A stretch of 64,000 nucleotides of DNA, taken from JAAYUD01 sp963676865. Its GTDB lineage: Bacteria > Bacteroidota > Bacteroidia > Bacteroidales > Bacteroidaceae. This document shows positions 35,629-44,007 of the stretch, piece by piece. Where the stretch lies: contig CAXXSS010000001.1 of assembly GCA_963676865.2 (NCBI GenBank), positions 2,108,001-2,172,000 on the forward strand. Direction: 5' to 3'. Numbering within the stretch: position 1 is the stretch's first letter; every line of letters starts with the position of its first letter. The position numbers were made by a program, and so were the translations under genes. Under the pieces are notes generated by a model. It saw nothing but the letters and a program-made list of their open reading frames with translations, was not told the DNA's origin and ran no database searches.

Positions 35629-37404
35629 TTACAATTCTCTGGTGGCTTCGTAAAGCCATCTTTTTTCTTCGTCGTTAAGGTCTGGCGAAAGTAGTTCATA
35701 AACTTTTTTGTGATAGCTGTTGAGCCAATCGATTTCCTCGCTATTCAATATCCCGGGGATTATAGGGCTTTTGTCAATGGGGCAGAGGGTTACCGTCTCG
35801 AAGCGGTAATAATGATTGAACATTCCTTCGCCGTCGTCGACAACCAGGGTCAGATTCTCCGTTCTGATGCCGTATTTGTCCTCGATATATACTCCCGGTT
35901 CGTTGGATGTGAGCATGTGTGGGAGTAGGGCGATCGCATTTTGTTCCATTCGGATGCTTTGGGGACCTTCGTGGACAGAAAGAAAATGACCCACCCCATG
36001 ACCTGTGCCGTGCAGAAAGTTCTTGTGGTGTCGCCAGATAGGCATTCGTGCAAAAGCATCGAGCTGTCCGCCTGTAGTGCCTTTGGGGAATACGCACATG
36101 GCCAGATCTATATGCCCTTTTAAAATGAGCGTATAATCGATACGCTCATCATCGGTGAGCGGACCGACGGCGATGGTTCGTGTGATGTCGGTCGTTCCAT
36201 CCAAGTATTGTGCTCCGGAATCAATCAAAAGAAAGCCATGCGGCTCTATTTTGACATTCGTATTATGGTTTGCAGTATAGTGTACAATGGCTGCGTGCTT
36301 GTCGTAACTGGCAATCGTATCAAAGCTTTCGCCTTTGTACAAGGGCTGTTCTGCACGAAAAAGATGTAATTTCTGACCGACACTTAGCTCTGTTTCGTTT
36401 TCGGATTTGATAGCCGATTCTAACCAACGTAAGAATTTTACCATTGCTACGCCGTCTCGCTGCATCGCTGCGTGGATGCCTGCAATTTCGGTATCGTTTC
36501 GAACAGCTTTCAAAAGAGTCACCGGCGAAGTATGATCGACGCACTTGTTGCCCAGGCTCTGATAAAGGGCGTCGTTTATTTTGTTGAAGTCAGCGAGTAT
36601 TCTTTTCTCTGGTAGAGACTTGAGCTGGCTATATACTTCTTCGTAGTCGAAGATTTCAATCTGCTGCTCTTCTAGATAGTTGCGCACTTCTTTTGTCAAT
36701 TTATCCGGTTGAATATAAAATTTGACAGCGTCTTTGGTGATTAATAAGAAGCTAGTGACTAAAGGGTTGCAGTGCACATCGTTGCCCCGAATATTCAGTG
36801 TCCAGGCGATTTCGTCGAGGGCGGAGAGTAGAAGTCCGTCGCCCTTATAATTTTCTATTTCTTGCCGGATTGATGCGATTTTTATGTCTGATGAAACTCC
36901 TGCATATTCAATTCCATAAACGAAAGCCTCCGAAAGGCATGGAGCCGGGCGATTGTCCCATGTTTTATCAATGAGGTTCGGGCAGTTGACGATAGAAATA
37001 TCGTTGTCATGGAGAATGGTCTTGTAATGTGCCACTTGGGAAGCCGAGAATAGACGGTTGTCAATGCCAATGTTTGTTCCTTTTGGAAGATTCTTGAGAA
37101 TGAAATCTTCGATGGAAGGAGTTTCTGGAAGTCTCTCTTTATAAAGTTGTATCGACGATCCGTCGAGTTGTTGGGCGGCTTGGATGAAGTAGCGAGAGTC
37201 CGTCCATAGGCCTGCCTTGTCTTTCAATACAACCATCGTTCCGGCTGAGCCGTTGAATCCTGAAATCCATTCCCTGAATTTCCAATGTGCCGCGGTATAT
37301 TCGCTTAGGTGCGGGTCGGAAGTGGGAATAATAACCCCTTCAATTTGATAATCGGAGAAAAATGTTCTTAAATGGTGGAGCCTATCGCTCAAAAGTTGCA
37401 TCAT
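35629..37404 (-). CDS. pepP: Xaa-Pro aminopeptidase (M24B, long form)
   Basis: A cytoplasmic metallo-aminopeptidase that removes N-terminal residues before proline. At 591 residues it is the long eukaryote-like APP1 type with two N-terminal creatinase-like domains (HLRTFFSDYQIEGVIIPTSDPHLSEY, KRILADFNKINDALYQSL) and a C-terminal pita-bread domain. Metal ligands are visible in LLIDSGAQYLDGTTDITR (two Asp), LHGTGHGVGHFLSVHEGP (His) and SNEPGVYIEDKYGIRTEN (two Glu). The start has two adjacent ATGs. It is upstream of the carbonic anhydrase-like gene. Confidence 0.95.
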   Translation of the reverse strand: MMQLLSDRLHHLRTFFSDYQIEGVIIPTSDPHLSEYTAAHWKFREWISGFNGSAGTMVVLKDKAGLWTDSRYFIQAAQQLDGSSIQLYKERLPETPSIEDFILKNLPKGTNIGIDNRLFSASQVAHYKTILHDNDISIVNCPNLIDKTWDNRPAPCLSEAFVYGIEYAGVSSDIKIASIRQEIENYKGDGLLLSALDEIAWTLNIRGNDVHCNPLVTSFLLITKDAVKFYIQPDKLTKEVRNYLEEQQIEIFDYEEVYSQLKSLPEKRILADFNKINDALYQSLGNKCVDHTSPVTLLKAVRNDTEIAGIHAAMQRDGVAMVKFLRWLESAIKSENETELSVGQKLHLFRAEQPLYKGESFDTIASYDKHAAIVHYTANHNTNVKIEPHGFLLIDSGAQYLDGTTDITRTIAVGPLTDDERIDYTLILKGHIDLAMCVFPKGTTGGQLDAFARMPIWRHHKNFLHGTGHGVGHFLSVHEGPQSIRMEQNAIALLPHMLTSNEPGVYIEDKYGIRTENLTLVVDDGEGMFNHYYRFETVTLCPIDKSPIIPGILNSEEIDWLNSYHKKVYELLSPDLNDEEKRWLYEATREL

Positions 37405-37560
37405 AACATTTAATATTAAGGTGTGAAATCTGTATCAAAGATAATGCAAACATTGGCTAGTACAAAGAAATGAACTGTTTATTTTAAGTTATTGCTTACT
37501 AATCGACTATGGTATAAGAAGATTCTTTTCGTTAGAAATGAATAAAAATCCTCGGAAAGT

Positions 37561-37591
37561 TTTGTAAATAACGAAACAATGAGTACTTTTG
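37561..37591 (+). promoter_or_regulatory. Consensus promoter of the rpsU-xer-hpf operon
   Basis: TTTG at 37561-37564, a 19-base spacer and TACTTTTG at 37584-37591 match the consensus exactly. rpsU starts 63 bases downstream. Confidence 0.85.
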
Positions 37592-37654
37592 CCCGCTAAT
37601 TATAATAAAATTATTTTATTATTAAATACTTATATAATACATTAATAAATTAAT

Positions 37655-37846
37655 ATGATTGTAGTACCAGTAAAAGAAGGCGAGAACATTGAAAAAGCCT
37701 TGAAAAAACTTAAAAGAAAGTTTGAAAAAACAGGTGTTGTGAAAGAGCTGAGAAGTAGACAGCAATTTAACAAACCCTCTGTGGTTAAGAGACTTCAGAA
37801 AGAACATGCTGTTTATGTTCAAAAATTACAGCAGAACGAAGATTAA
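37655..37846 (+). CDS. rpsU: 30S ribosomal protein S21
   Basis: A small basic protein of 63 residues (MIVVPVKEGENIEKALKKLK, RKFEKTGVVKELRSRQQF) with the S21 pattern. It acts in initiation on the small subunit. First gene of an operon with a Xer-type recombinase and hpf, a usual Bacteroidota order. The gene follows the consensus promoter directly. Confidence 0.96.
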   Translation: MIVVPVKEGENIEKALKKLKRKFEKTGVVKELRSRQQFNKPSVVKRLQKEHAVYVQKLQQNED

Positions 37847-37920
37847 TAAATTAAAAAAATCTTTGAATTCATAATTTCTTTTCTTATATTCGTTGCGTGG
37901 TTTGATTAAAAATGTAACGG

Positions 37921-38805
37921 ATGAAATTGATAGATTCTTTTTTAGATTATATGCGCTATGAGCAAAATTGCTCACAGTTGACTATTGTTGCTTATAAGGA
38001 AGACTTGTATCAGTTTTATCAGTTCGTAGAAGATAATTGTGACGAATTTGATGTGACTCTTGTCGATTCAGATATTATTCGTGATTGGATAATGCTATTG
38101 ATGAGTGAAAAATTCACGGCGACTTCGGTCAATCGTAAGCTCAGTGCGCTTCGTTCATTTTATAAATATCTTTTAAAAAAAGGTATTGTTATTGCCGATC
38201 CTTTGAGAAAAATAGTAGGGCCTAAGAATAAGCGGCCATTACCTGTGTTCTTGAGGGAGAAGGAAATGAACGAGTTGATGGACGATGTCGATTACGGTGA
38301 AGGTTTCATTGGAGTTCGTGACCATTTGATCATAGAGATGTTTTATATGACAGGAATGCGTCGCGCTGAATTGATAGGTCTTCGAGATGTTGATATCGAC
38401 TTTTCGGGGCAGCTGATAAAGGTAACCGGAAAACGGGATAAGCAGCGCTTAATACCTTTCGGAAAAGAATTAGAAGATTCAATGAGAAAATATTTAGCAG
38501 AAAGGAAGGCGATAAATAACCAGATAGACCAATCTTTTTTTGTAGACGCAAAAGGTGGACCTCTTTCACCCGGTCAAGTCTACCATATAGTACAGACAAA
38601 CCTCTCGAAAGTCGTTACTCAAAAGAAACGTAGCCCTCACGTGTTGAGGCATACTTTTGCAACGACGATGTTGAACCACGATGCGCAGTTGGGTGCGGTG
38701 AAAGAATTGTTGGGGCACAGTAGCTTGGCTACTACTCAAATTTACACGCATACCACTTTCGAGGAATTAAAGAAAACTTATAAACAAGCTCATCCGAGAG
38801 CATAA
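37921..38805 (+). CDS. Tyrosine recombinase of the XerC/XerD type
   Basis: A 294-residue site-specific recombinase, probably one of the pair that resolves chromosome dimers at dif. An N-terminal SAM-like domain (DSFLDYMRYEQNCSQLTIVAYKEDL) is followed by the catalytic domain with Arg in TGMRRAEL, Lys in VTGKRDKQR, His-x-x-Arg in SPHVLRHTF, His in ELLGHSS and the nucleophile Tyr in TTQIYTH. Its fixed place between rpsU and hpf argues for a housekeeping role rather than a mobile integrase. Confidence 0.92.
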   Translation: MKLIDSFLDYMRYEQNCSQLTIVAYKEDLYQFYQFVEDNCDEFDVTLVDSDIIRDWIMLLMSEKFTATSVNRKLSALRSFYKYLLKKGIVIADPLRKIVGPKNKRPLPVFLREKEMNELMDDVDYGEGFIGVRDHLIIEMFYMTGMRRAELIGLRDVDIDFSGQLIKVTGKRDKQRLIPFGKELEDSMRKYLAERKAINNQIDQSFFVDAKGGPLSPGQVYHIVQTNLSKVVTQKKRSPHVLRHTFATTMLNHDAQLGAVKELLGHSSLATTQIYTHTTFEELKKTYKQAHPRA

Positions 38806-38819
38806 AAAAGGAGGTTACT

Positions 38820-39119
38820 ATGGAAATTAGAATTCAATCAATTCAGTTTGATGCTACAAATCAGTTACGCGATTTTATTCAGAAAAAAGTTGCTAAGCTC
38901 GAGAAATTTTATGATGAGATAATGGCAGTGGAGGTAACACTGAAAGTCGTGAAGCCAAAAACAGTAGAAAATAAGGAGGCTGGCATCAAATTGATGGTAC
39001 GAAATGAAGAGTTATATTCAAATAGGGTATGCGATTCTTTTGAACAAGCCGTAGACGAATGTATTAGCGCTTTAGAAAAGCAATTGACGAAATACAAAGA
39101 AAAAACGAGGGCGAAATAA
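38820..39119 (+). CDS. hpf: Ribosome hibernation-promoting factor, short form
   Basis: A 99-residue HPF/YfiA-type protein (RIQSIQFDATNQLRDFIQKKVAKLEKFYD, AGIKLMVRNEELYSNRVCDSFEQAVDECISALEKQL). It binds the 30S decoding site in resting cells. AGGAGG stands 8 bases upstream, one of the few clear Shine-Dalgarno sites here. It starts 14 bases after the recombinase gene. Confidence 0.93.
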   Translation: MEIRIQSIQFDATNQLRDFIQKKVAKLEKFYDEIMAVEVTLKVVKPKTVENKEAGIKLMVRNEELYSNRVCDSFEQAVDECISALEKQLTKYKEKTRAK

Positions 39120-39135
39120 AAAAAGCTTGAAATTT

Positions 39136-39166
39136 TTTGTGGTTACAAAATTAATCCCTAAATTTG
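39136..39166 (+). promoter_or_regulatory. Consensus promoter of the tRNA-tuf operon
   Basis: TTTG at 39136-39139, a 19-base spacer and TAAATTTG at 39159-39166 match the consensus. The expected start (about 39173) falls inside the hairpin at 39168-39200. Confidence 0.75.
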
Positions 39167-39167
39167 C

Positions 39168-39209
39168 AGCCGTTTCAGCTTAAGTTGAGATGAAACGGCT
39201 GTATTTTTA
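39168..39209 (+). terminator. Terminator of the rpsU-xer-hpf operon overlapping the tRNA promoter start
   Basis: AGCCGTTTCA (39168-39177) pairs perfectly with TGAAACGGCT (39191-39200), followed by GTATTTTTAA. It should stop read-through from hpf. A transcript begun at the promoter just upstream would contain only the 3' half of the stem and so escape termination. Confidence 0.75.
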
Positions 39210-39214
39210 AACAA

Positions 39215-39289
39215 TGCCTCTTTAGCTCAGTTGGCCAGAGCACGTGATTTGTAATCTCGGGGTCGTTGGTTCGAATCCGACAAGAGGCT
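39215..39289 (+). tRNA. tRNA-Thr (anticodon TGT)
   Basis: The acceptor stem GCCTCTT pairs with AAGAGGC. The T arm is GTTGG-TTCGAAT-CCGAC. The anticodon loop TTTGTAA has TGT at its centre. The anticodon stem has one T-T mismatch (CGTGA with TCTCG). CCA is not encoded. Confidence 0.93.
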
Positions 39290-39352
39290 CGGGATATAGT
39301 TGTGAGAAAAACGACTGAGTTTTTGTAGCGTTCTATGTAGAAATGGTAATAT

Positions 39353-39435
39353 GGGCAAATACCAGAGTGGCCAAATGGGGCAGACTGTAAATCTGCTGGC
39401 TTACGCCTTCGGTGGTTCGAATCCATCTTTGCCCA
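39353..39435 (+). tRNA. tRNA-Tyr (anticodon GTA)
   Basis: Acceptor GGGCAAA pairs with TTTGCCC. Anticodon stem and loop CAGA-CTGTAAA-TCTG shows GTA. The long variable arm (83 nt total) is the class II shape expected of bacterial tRNA-Tyr. Confidence 0.95.
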
Positions 39436-39465
39436 CAACAGTTAGAGTGAAGACTTTAGCATGAC

Positions 39466-39538
39466 GCGGAAGTAGCTCAGTTGATAGAGCATTAGCCTTC
39501 CAAGCTGAGGGTCGCGGGTTTGAGTCCCGTCTTCCGCT
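39466..39538 (+). tRNA. tRNA-Gly (anticodon TCC)
   Basis: Acceptor GCGGAAG pairs with CTTCCGC. The anticodon loop CTTCCAA between TTAGC and GCTGA gives TCC. The T arm is GCGGG-TTTGAGT-CCCGT. Confidence 0.95.
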
Positions 39539-39544
39539 CTTTCT

Positions 39545-39616
<72 letters not shown>

Positions 39617-39664
39617 CATAAGTAATGAAATAGATTATTAATCAAATAAATAACAAGTAAAGCT

Positions 39665-40852
39665 ATGGCTAAAGAGAAATTCGAACGTACCAAACCGCAT
39701 GTTAACATTGGTACAATTGGTCACGTAGACCACGGTAAGACAACTTTGACTGCTGCTATTACCAAAGTTTTGGCAGAAAAAGGTTTCAGTAATGAGGTTA
39801 AATCTTTCGATCAGATCGATAACGCTCCTGAAGAGAAAGAAAGAGGTATTACTATTAATACTGCCCATGTTGAATACGAAACTGCAAATCGTCACTATGC
39901 ACACGTAGACTGCCCGGGTCACGCCGATTATGTAAAGAACATGGTAACTGGTGCTGCTCAGATGGATGGCGCTATTATCGTTGTTGCTGCTACTGATGGT
40001 CCAATGCCTCAGACACGTGAGCATATCTTGTTGGCTCGTCAGGTAAACGTTCCTCGCTTGGTTGTATTTTTGAATAAATGTGACTTGGTAGACGATGAAG
40101 AAATGCTTGAACTCGTTGAAATGGAGATGAGAGACTTGCTTTCTGCATACGAATTTGACGGCGATAACACACCTTTTATCCGTGGTTCCGCTCTTGGCGC
40201 ATTGAATGGCGTTGATAAGTGGGTTGAAAAGGTAATGGAATTGATGGATGCTGTTGATACATGGATCCCACTTCCTCCTCGTGACGTTGATAAACCATTC
40301 TTGATGCCTATCGAAGATATTTTCTCTATTACAGGTCGTGGAACAGTTGCTACTGGTCGTATCGAAACAGGTAGAGTAAAAGTAAGTGATGAAGTTGAAA
40401 TCCTAGGTCTTGGTGAAGACAAAAAATGCGTTGTAACAGGCGTTGAAATGTTCCGCAAGATATTGGATGAAGGTGAAGCTGGTGATAACGTTGGTCTTTT
40501 GCTTCGTGGTATTAACAAGGAAGAAGTTAGACGTGGTATGGTACTTTGCCATCCGGGTCAGATCAAACCTCATTCTGGATTCAGAGCATCTATTTATGTC
40601 TTGAAGAAAGAAGAAGGTGGTCGTCACACTCCTTTCAAAAATAAATATCGTCCTCAGTTCTATCTTCGTACTATGGATTGCACAGGTGAAATTTCTCTTC
40701 CTGAAGGAGTTGAAATGGTAATGCCAGGTGATAATGTTGAAATTAAGGTAGAGTTGATCTATCCGGTAGCTTTGAATATCGGCTTGCGTTTCGCTATTCG
40801 CGAAGGTGGTCGTACAGTAGGCTCTGGTCAGATTACAGAGATCTTTGATTAA
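39665..40852 (+). CDS. tuf: Elongation factor Tu
   Basis: A 395-residue GTPase that brings aminoacyl-tRNA to the ribosome. G motifs are GHVDHGKTT, DCPGHADY and NKCD, followed by the domain 2 and 3 patterns (GRGTVATGRIETGRVK, FRASIYVLKKEEGGRHTPF). It is preceded by four tRNA genes in the same transcript and followed by tRNA-Trp and secE, a classic bacterial order. Confidence 0.98.
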   Translation: MAKEKFERTKPHVNIGTIGHVDHGKTTLTAAITKVLAEKGFSNEVKSFDQIDNAPEEKERGITINTAHVEYETANRHYAHVDCPGHADYVKNMVTGAAQMDGAIIVVAATDGPMPQTREHILLARQVNVPRLVVFLNKCDLVDDEEMLELVEMEMRDLLSAYEFDGDNTPFIRGSALGALNGVDKWVEKVMELMDAVDTWIPLPPRDVDKPFLMPIEDIFSITGRGTVATGRIETGRVKVSDEVEILGLGEDKKCVVTGVEMFRKILDEGEAGDNVGLLLRGINKEEVRRGMVLCHPGQIKPHSGFRASIYVLKKEEGGRHTPFKNKYRPQFYLRTMDCTGEISLPEGVEMVMPGDNVEIKVELIYPVALNIGLRFAIREGGRTVGSGQITEIFD

Positions 40853-40859
40853 ATTATAT

Positions 40860-40893
40860 AAGTCGGTTCCTCGTAACTGAGGACTGACTTTTT
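40860..40893 (+). terminator. Partial terminator after tuf
   Basis: AGTCGGTTCCTC can pair with GAGGACTGACT across the loop GTAACT, with small imperfections, and TTTTT follows. It would set the tuf level apart from the downstream tRNA-Trp-secE genes. Confidence 0.55.
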
Positions 40894-40898
40894 AAAAC

Positions 40899-40971
40899 AC
40901 GGGAGTAGCTCAGTTGGTAGAGTACCGGTCTCCAAAACCGGCTGTCGGGAGTTCGAGCCTCTCCTCCCGTG
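40899..40971 (+). tRNA. tRNA-Trp (anticodon CCA)
   Basis: Acceptor ACGGGAG pairs with CTCCCGT, discriminator G. The anticodon loop CTCCAAA between CCGGT and ACCGG gives CCA. It lies 14 bases before secE. Confidence 0.96.
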
Positions 40972-40985
40972 CAAATTTTATTACG

Positions 40986-41177
40986 ATGAAGAAGGTAATT
41001 GCATATATTAAAGAATCTTACGATGAACTTGTCCATAAAGTGACTTGGCCTACATACTCTGAATTGTCGAGCAGTGCGGTGGCTGTTTTATACGCTTCCC
41101 TGATCATTGCACTGATTGTGTTTGTTGTTGATTTCTGCTTTCAGGGTGTTATGGAAAATATCATTTATCCACATTAA
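40986..41177 (+). CDS. secE: Preprotein translocase subunit SecE
   Basis: A 63-residue single-span membrane protein of the Sec channel (MKKVIAYIKESYDELVHKVTWPTYSEL, then the helix VAVLYASLIIALIVFVVDFCF). The amphipathic KVTWPTYSE segment is the SecE hallmark. I set the start at MKKVIAY; the open frame upstream runs through tRNA-Trp and is not coding. Confidence 0.95.
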   Translation: MKKVIAYIKESYDELVHKVTWPTYSELSSSAVAVLYASLIIALIVFVVDFCFQGVMENIIYPH

Positions 41178-41195
41178 TGAGGAGGAAGGATTCAG

Positions 41196-41738
41196 ATGTC
41201 TGAGATCGAAAAAAAATGGTACATATTACGTGCCGTGAGTGGTAAAGAAGCAAAGGTGAAGGAATATCTCGACGCTGAGTTGAAGAATGGTCGTCTGAAC
41301 TCTTCTTTTGTTTCTCAGGTATTGATACCTTCGGAAAAGGTTTATGCTAATCGCAATGGTAAAAAAGTTGTGAAAGAAAGAAATTCTTTTCCGGGCTATG
41401 TCTTTGTGGAAGCTGCTCTTATTGGTGAGATTCCTCATCATTTGAGTAACACCCCCAATGTGATAGGTTTTTTGGGGGGTGCTAACCCTGACCCTGTCGC
41501 TCCTGTAGATATGAATAGGATACTTGGTAGAGTTGACGAGTTGCAAGATTCAGATGAGGAAATGGCAATTCCTTTTGTCGTTGGTGAAACTGTAAAGGTA
41601 GCTTATGGACCGTTTAGCGGATTCAGTGGTGTCATTGAAGAAGTGAATAACGAGAAGAAAAAGCTAAAGGTTATGGTTAAAATATTCGGCAGAGGAACTC
41701 CTCTTGAATTGAACTTTGTGCAAGTTGAAAAAGAATGA
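41196..41738 (+). CDS. nusG: Transcription termination/antitermination factor NusG
   Basis: A 180-residue NusG with an NGN domain (WYILRAVSGKEAKVKEYL, FPGYVFVEA, TPNVIGFLGG) and a KOW domain (PFVVGETVKVAYGPFSGFSGVIEEVN). It travels with RNA polymerase and couples it to Rho or the ribosome. AGGAGGAAGG stands just upstream of the start. Confidence 0.97.
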   Translation: MSEIEKKWYILRAVSGKEAKVKEYLDAELKNGRLNSSFVSQVLIPSEKVYANRNGKKVVKERNSFPGYVFVEAALIGEIPHHLSNTPNVIGFLGGANPDPVAPVDMNRILGRVDELQDSDEEMAIPFVVGETVKVAYGPFSGFSGVIEEVNNEKKKLKVMVKIFGRGTPLELNFVQVEKE

Positions 41739-41794
41739 TGTAGATGTTACATGCATTTTTCTTCGTAATAGTGTTTTAAATAAATAGATAAAAA

Positions 41795-42238
41795 ATGGCT
41801 AAAGAAGTTGCTGGACTAATCAAATTACAGATTAAAGGAGGCGCTGCAAATCCATCTCCACCTGTTGGACCTGCTTTGGGTTCGAAAGGTATCAATATCA
41901 TGGATTTTTGCAAGCAATTCAATGCCAAGACTCAAGAAACTGCAGGCAAAATTTTACCGGTTGTCATTACTTACTATACTGATAAATCGTTTGATTTTGT
42001 TGTAAAGACACCACCTGTTGCAATCCAATTATTGGAAGTTGCTAAACTTAAGAGCGGTTCTGCTGAACCTAACCGTGCGAAAGTTGCTTCTCTTACATGG
42101 GAGCAAATACGTACGATTGCTCAAGACAAGATGGTGGATTTAAATTGTTTCTCTGTTGAGTCGGCTATGAAGATGGTTGCGGGTACAGCTCGGAGTATGG
42201 GTATTTCTGTTAAAGGAGAATTCCCGGTTAATAAATAA
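41795..42238 (+). CDS. rplK: 50S ribosomal protein L11
   Basis: 147 residues, full length (IKLQIKGGAANPSPPVGPALGSKGINIMDFCKQFN, SVESAMKMVAGTARSMGISVKG). It forms the GTPase-associated centre with L10 and L12. First of the L11-L1-L10-L12 genes. Confidence 0.98.
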   Translation: MAKEVAGLIKLQIKGGAANPSPPVGPALGSKGINIMDFCKQFNAKTQETAGKILPVVITYYTDKSFDFVVKTPPVAIQLLEVAKLKSGSAEPNRAKVASLTWEQIRTIAQDKMVDLNCFSVESAMKMVAGTARSMGISVKGEFPVNK

Positions 42239-42255
42239 TTAATCTTCAATTGGAA

Positions 42256-42954
42256 ATGAGTAAACTGACAAAAAATCAAAAGTTGACTGCAGATAAGATT
42301 GAAGCAGGAAAAGCATACTCTCTTAAGGAAGCTTCTCAGTTGGTAAAAGATATTACTACTACCAAATTTGATGCTTCTTTGGATATTGATGTACGTTTGG
42401 GCGTTGATCCGCGTAAGGCTAATCAGATGGTAAGAGGTGTTGTTTCACTTCCTCATGGAACTGGTAAGGTTACACGCGTTTTGGTTCTCTGTACACCAGA
42501 TGCTGAAGCTGCTGCAAACGAAGCAGGCGCTGACTATGTTGGTCTTGATGAATATATAGAAAAGATCAAAGGCGGTTGGACTGATATTGATGTAATTATC
42601 ACTATGCCTTCCGTTATGGGTAAAATTGGTGCTCTCGGTCGTATTCTCGGTCCTCGTGGACTGATGCCTAATCCTAAGAGTGGCACTGTAACTATGGATG
42701 TTGCTAAAGCTGTAAAAGAAGTAAAACAAGGAAAGATCGATTTTAAAGTAGATAAAAGCGGTATTATCCATGCTTCGATAGGTAAAATTTCATTTTCTGT
42801 AGATCAGATTCGTGCGAATGCTCGTGAGTTTCTTGCTACGGTAATCAAATTGAAACCTGCATCGGCTAAAGGTGCATATGTAAAGAGTATCTTCCTTTCA
42901 ACTACTATGAGTAAGGGTGTCCGTATCGATCCTAAAACTGTAGAAGAACTTTAA
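42256..42954 (+). CDS. rplA: 50S ribosomal protein L1
   Basis: 232 residues with GRILGPRGLMPNPKSGTV, the L1 signature. It builds the L1 stalk and in many bacteria represses its own operon. I set the start at the ATG (MSKLTKNQKL); a TTG two codons upstream is also in frame. Confidence 0.97.
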   Translation: MSKLTKNQKLTADKIEAGKAYSLKEASQLVKDITTTKFDASLDIDVRLGVDPRKANQMVRGVVSLPHGTGKVTRVLVLCTPDAEAAANEAGADYVGLDEYIEKIKGGWTDIDVIITMPSVMGKIGALGRILGPRGLMPNPKSGTVTMDVAKAVKEVKQGKIDFKVDKSGIIHASIGKISFSVDQIRANAREFLATVIKLKPASAKGAYVKSIFLSTTMSKGVRIDPKTVEEL

Positions 42955-42967
42955 AAATTGAAGTGTT

Positions 42968-43486
42968 ATGAGAAAGGAAGATAAAAACTTAGTTATTAGC
43001 CAAATAGCTGATAATATTAATGAATACCCTCACTTTTATCTGATAGATATGGCTGCTATGAATGCAGCCGATACAAGTGCTTTGAGAAAAGAGTGTTTTG
43101 ACGCTGGCATCAAGTTGATGCTTGTGAAAAATACATTGCTTCAAAAGGCTTTGGAAAATGCTACAGGTGATTTTGAACCTTTGTATGATACATTGAAAGG
43201 AACAACTGCTGTGATGTTTTGTAACATTGCGAATGTTCCGGCTCGTCTGTTGAAAGAGAAGGTTAAAGCTGGTGTTCCCAGTTTGAAGGGTGCTTTTGTC
43301 GAAGATGGAATCTATGTTGGTGTAGATCAACTCGAAGCTTTGGCAAGTCTCAAGAGCAAGGAAGAGGTTATCGCCGATATTCTTACATTGTTGCAATCGC
43401 CGGCTAAGAATCTTGTTTCTGCTTTGCAATCGGGTGCGAATAACATCCATGGTGTCTTGAAAACGTTGAGTGAGAGACCAGAATAA
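42968..43486 (+). CDS. rplJ: 50S ribosomal protein L10
   Basis: 172 residues, the base of the L7/L12 stalk (MRKEDKNLVISQIADNINEYPHFYLIDMAAMN, FDAGIKLMLVKNTLLQKAL). It starts 13 bases after rplA and precedes rplL by 39 bases. Confidence 0.97.
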   Translation: MRKEDKNLVISQIADNINEYPHFYLIDMAAMNAADTSALRKECFDAGIKLMLVKNTLLQKALENATGDFEPLYDTLKGTTAVMFCNIANVPARLLKEKVKAGVPSLKGAFVEDGIYVGVDQLEALASLKSKEEVIADILTLLQSPAKNLVSALQSGANNIHGVLKTLSERPE

Positions 43487-43525
43487 ATAAATTTATAGTA
43501 AACAAATAATTAAAATTATACGAAA

Positions 43526-43900
43526 ATGGCAGATTTGAAAGCTATCGCCGAACAATTAGTAAATTTGTCGGTAAAAGAAGTTAATGAACTTGTTACAATT
43601 CTTAAAGACGAATATGGTATCGAGCCCGCTGCTGCAGCTGTTGCTGTTGCTGCTGGTCCTGCTGCTGGTGCAGCTGCTGCAGAAGAAAAAACTTCTTTTG
43701 ATGTCGTTTTGAAGAGTGCAGGTGCTGCAAAACTTCAAGTAATCAAAGCAGTTAAAGAGGCTTGTGGTCTCGGATTGAAAGAAGCTAAAGATTTAGTTGA
43801 CGGTGCACCTAGCCCTGTTAAACAAGGTGTTGCTAAAGATGAAGCTGAAGCATTGAAAAAAACTCTAGAAGACGTAGGAGCAGAAGTTGAACTTAAATAG
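43526..43900 (+). CDS. rplL: 50S ribosomal protein L7/L12
   Basis: 124 residues. An N-terminal dimer domain (LVNLSVKEVNELVTILKDEYGIEP), an Ala-rich hinge (about 32-52) and the C-terminal factor-binding domain (KLQVIKAVKEACGLGLKEAKDLVDGAP). Multiple copies on the ribosome recruit the translational GTPases. Confidence 0.98.
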   Translation: MADLKAIAEQLVNLSVKEVNELVTILKDEYGIEPAAAAVAVAAGPAAGAAAAEEKTSFDVVLKSAGAAKLQVIKAVKEACGLGLKEAKDLVDGAPSPVKQGVAKDEAEALKKTLEDVGAEVELK

Positions 43901-43928
43901 TAAAATAGCCTGATTATCAGGTCTCTTC

Positions 43929-43966
43929 GGTTAAGAGTCTCATATATGAGGTCTCTTAACCTTTTT
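43929..43966 (+). terminator. Attenuating terminator between rplL and rpoB
   Basis: GGTTAAGAG (43929-43937) pairs with CTCTTAACC (43953-43961), with an inner CTCATATATGAG stem, followed by TTTTTGTG. In many bacteria a leaky terminator here lowers rpoBC expression below that of the ribosomal genes; the position fits that role. Confidence 0.75.
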
Positions 43967-44007
43967 GTGTTTATATTTTAAATTAAGTTCTACTAATTCA
44001 TTCACAG

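Noticed and set aside
37921..38805. Mobile-element integrase reading of the tyrosine recombinase
   Set aside because: It lies in the conserved rpsU-hpf operon, has the length of XerC/D and is not next to an attachment site or phage genes.
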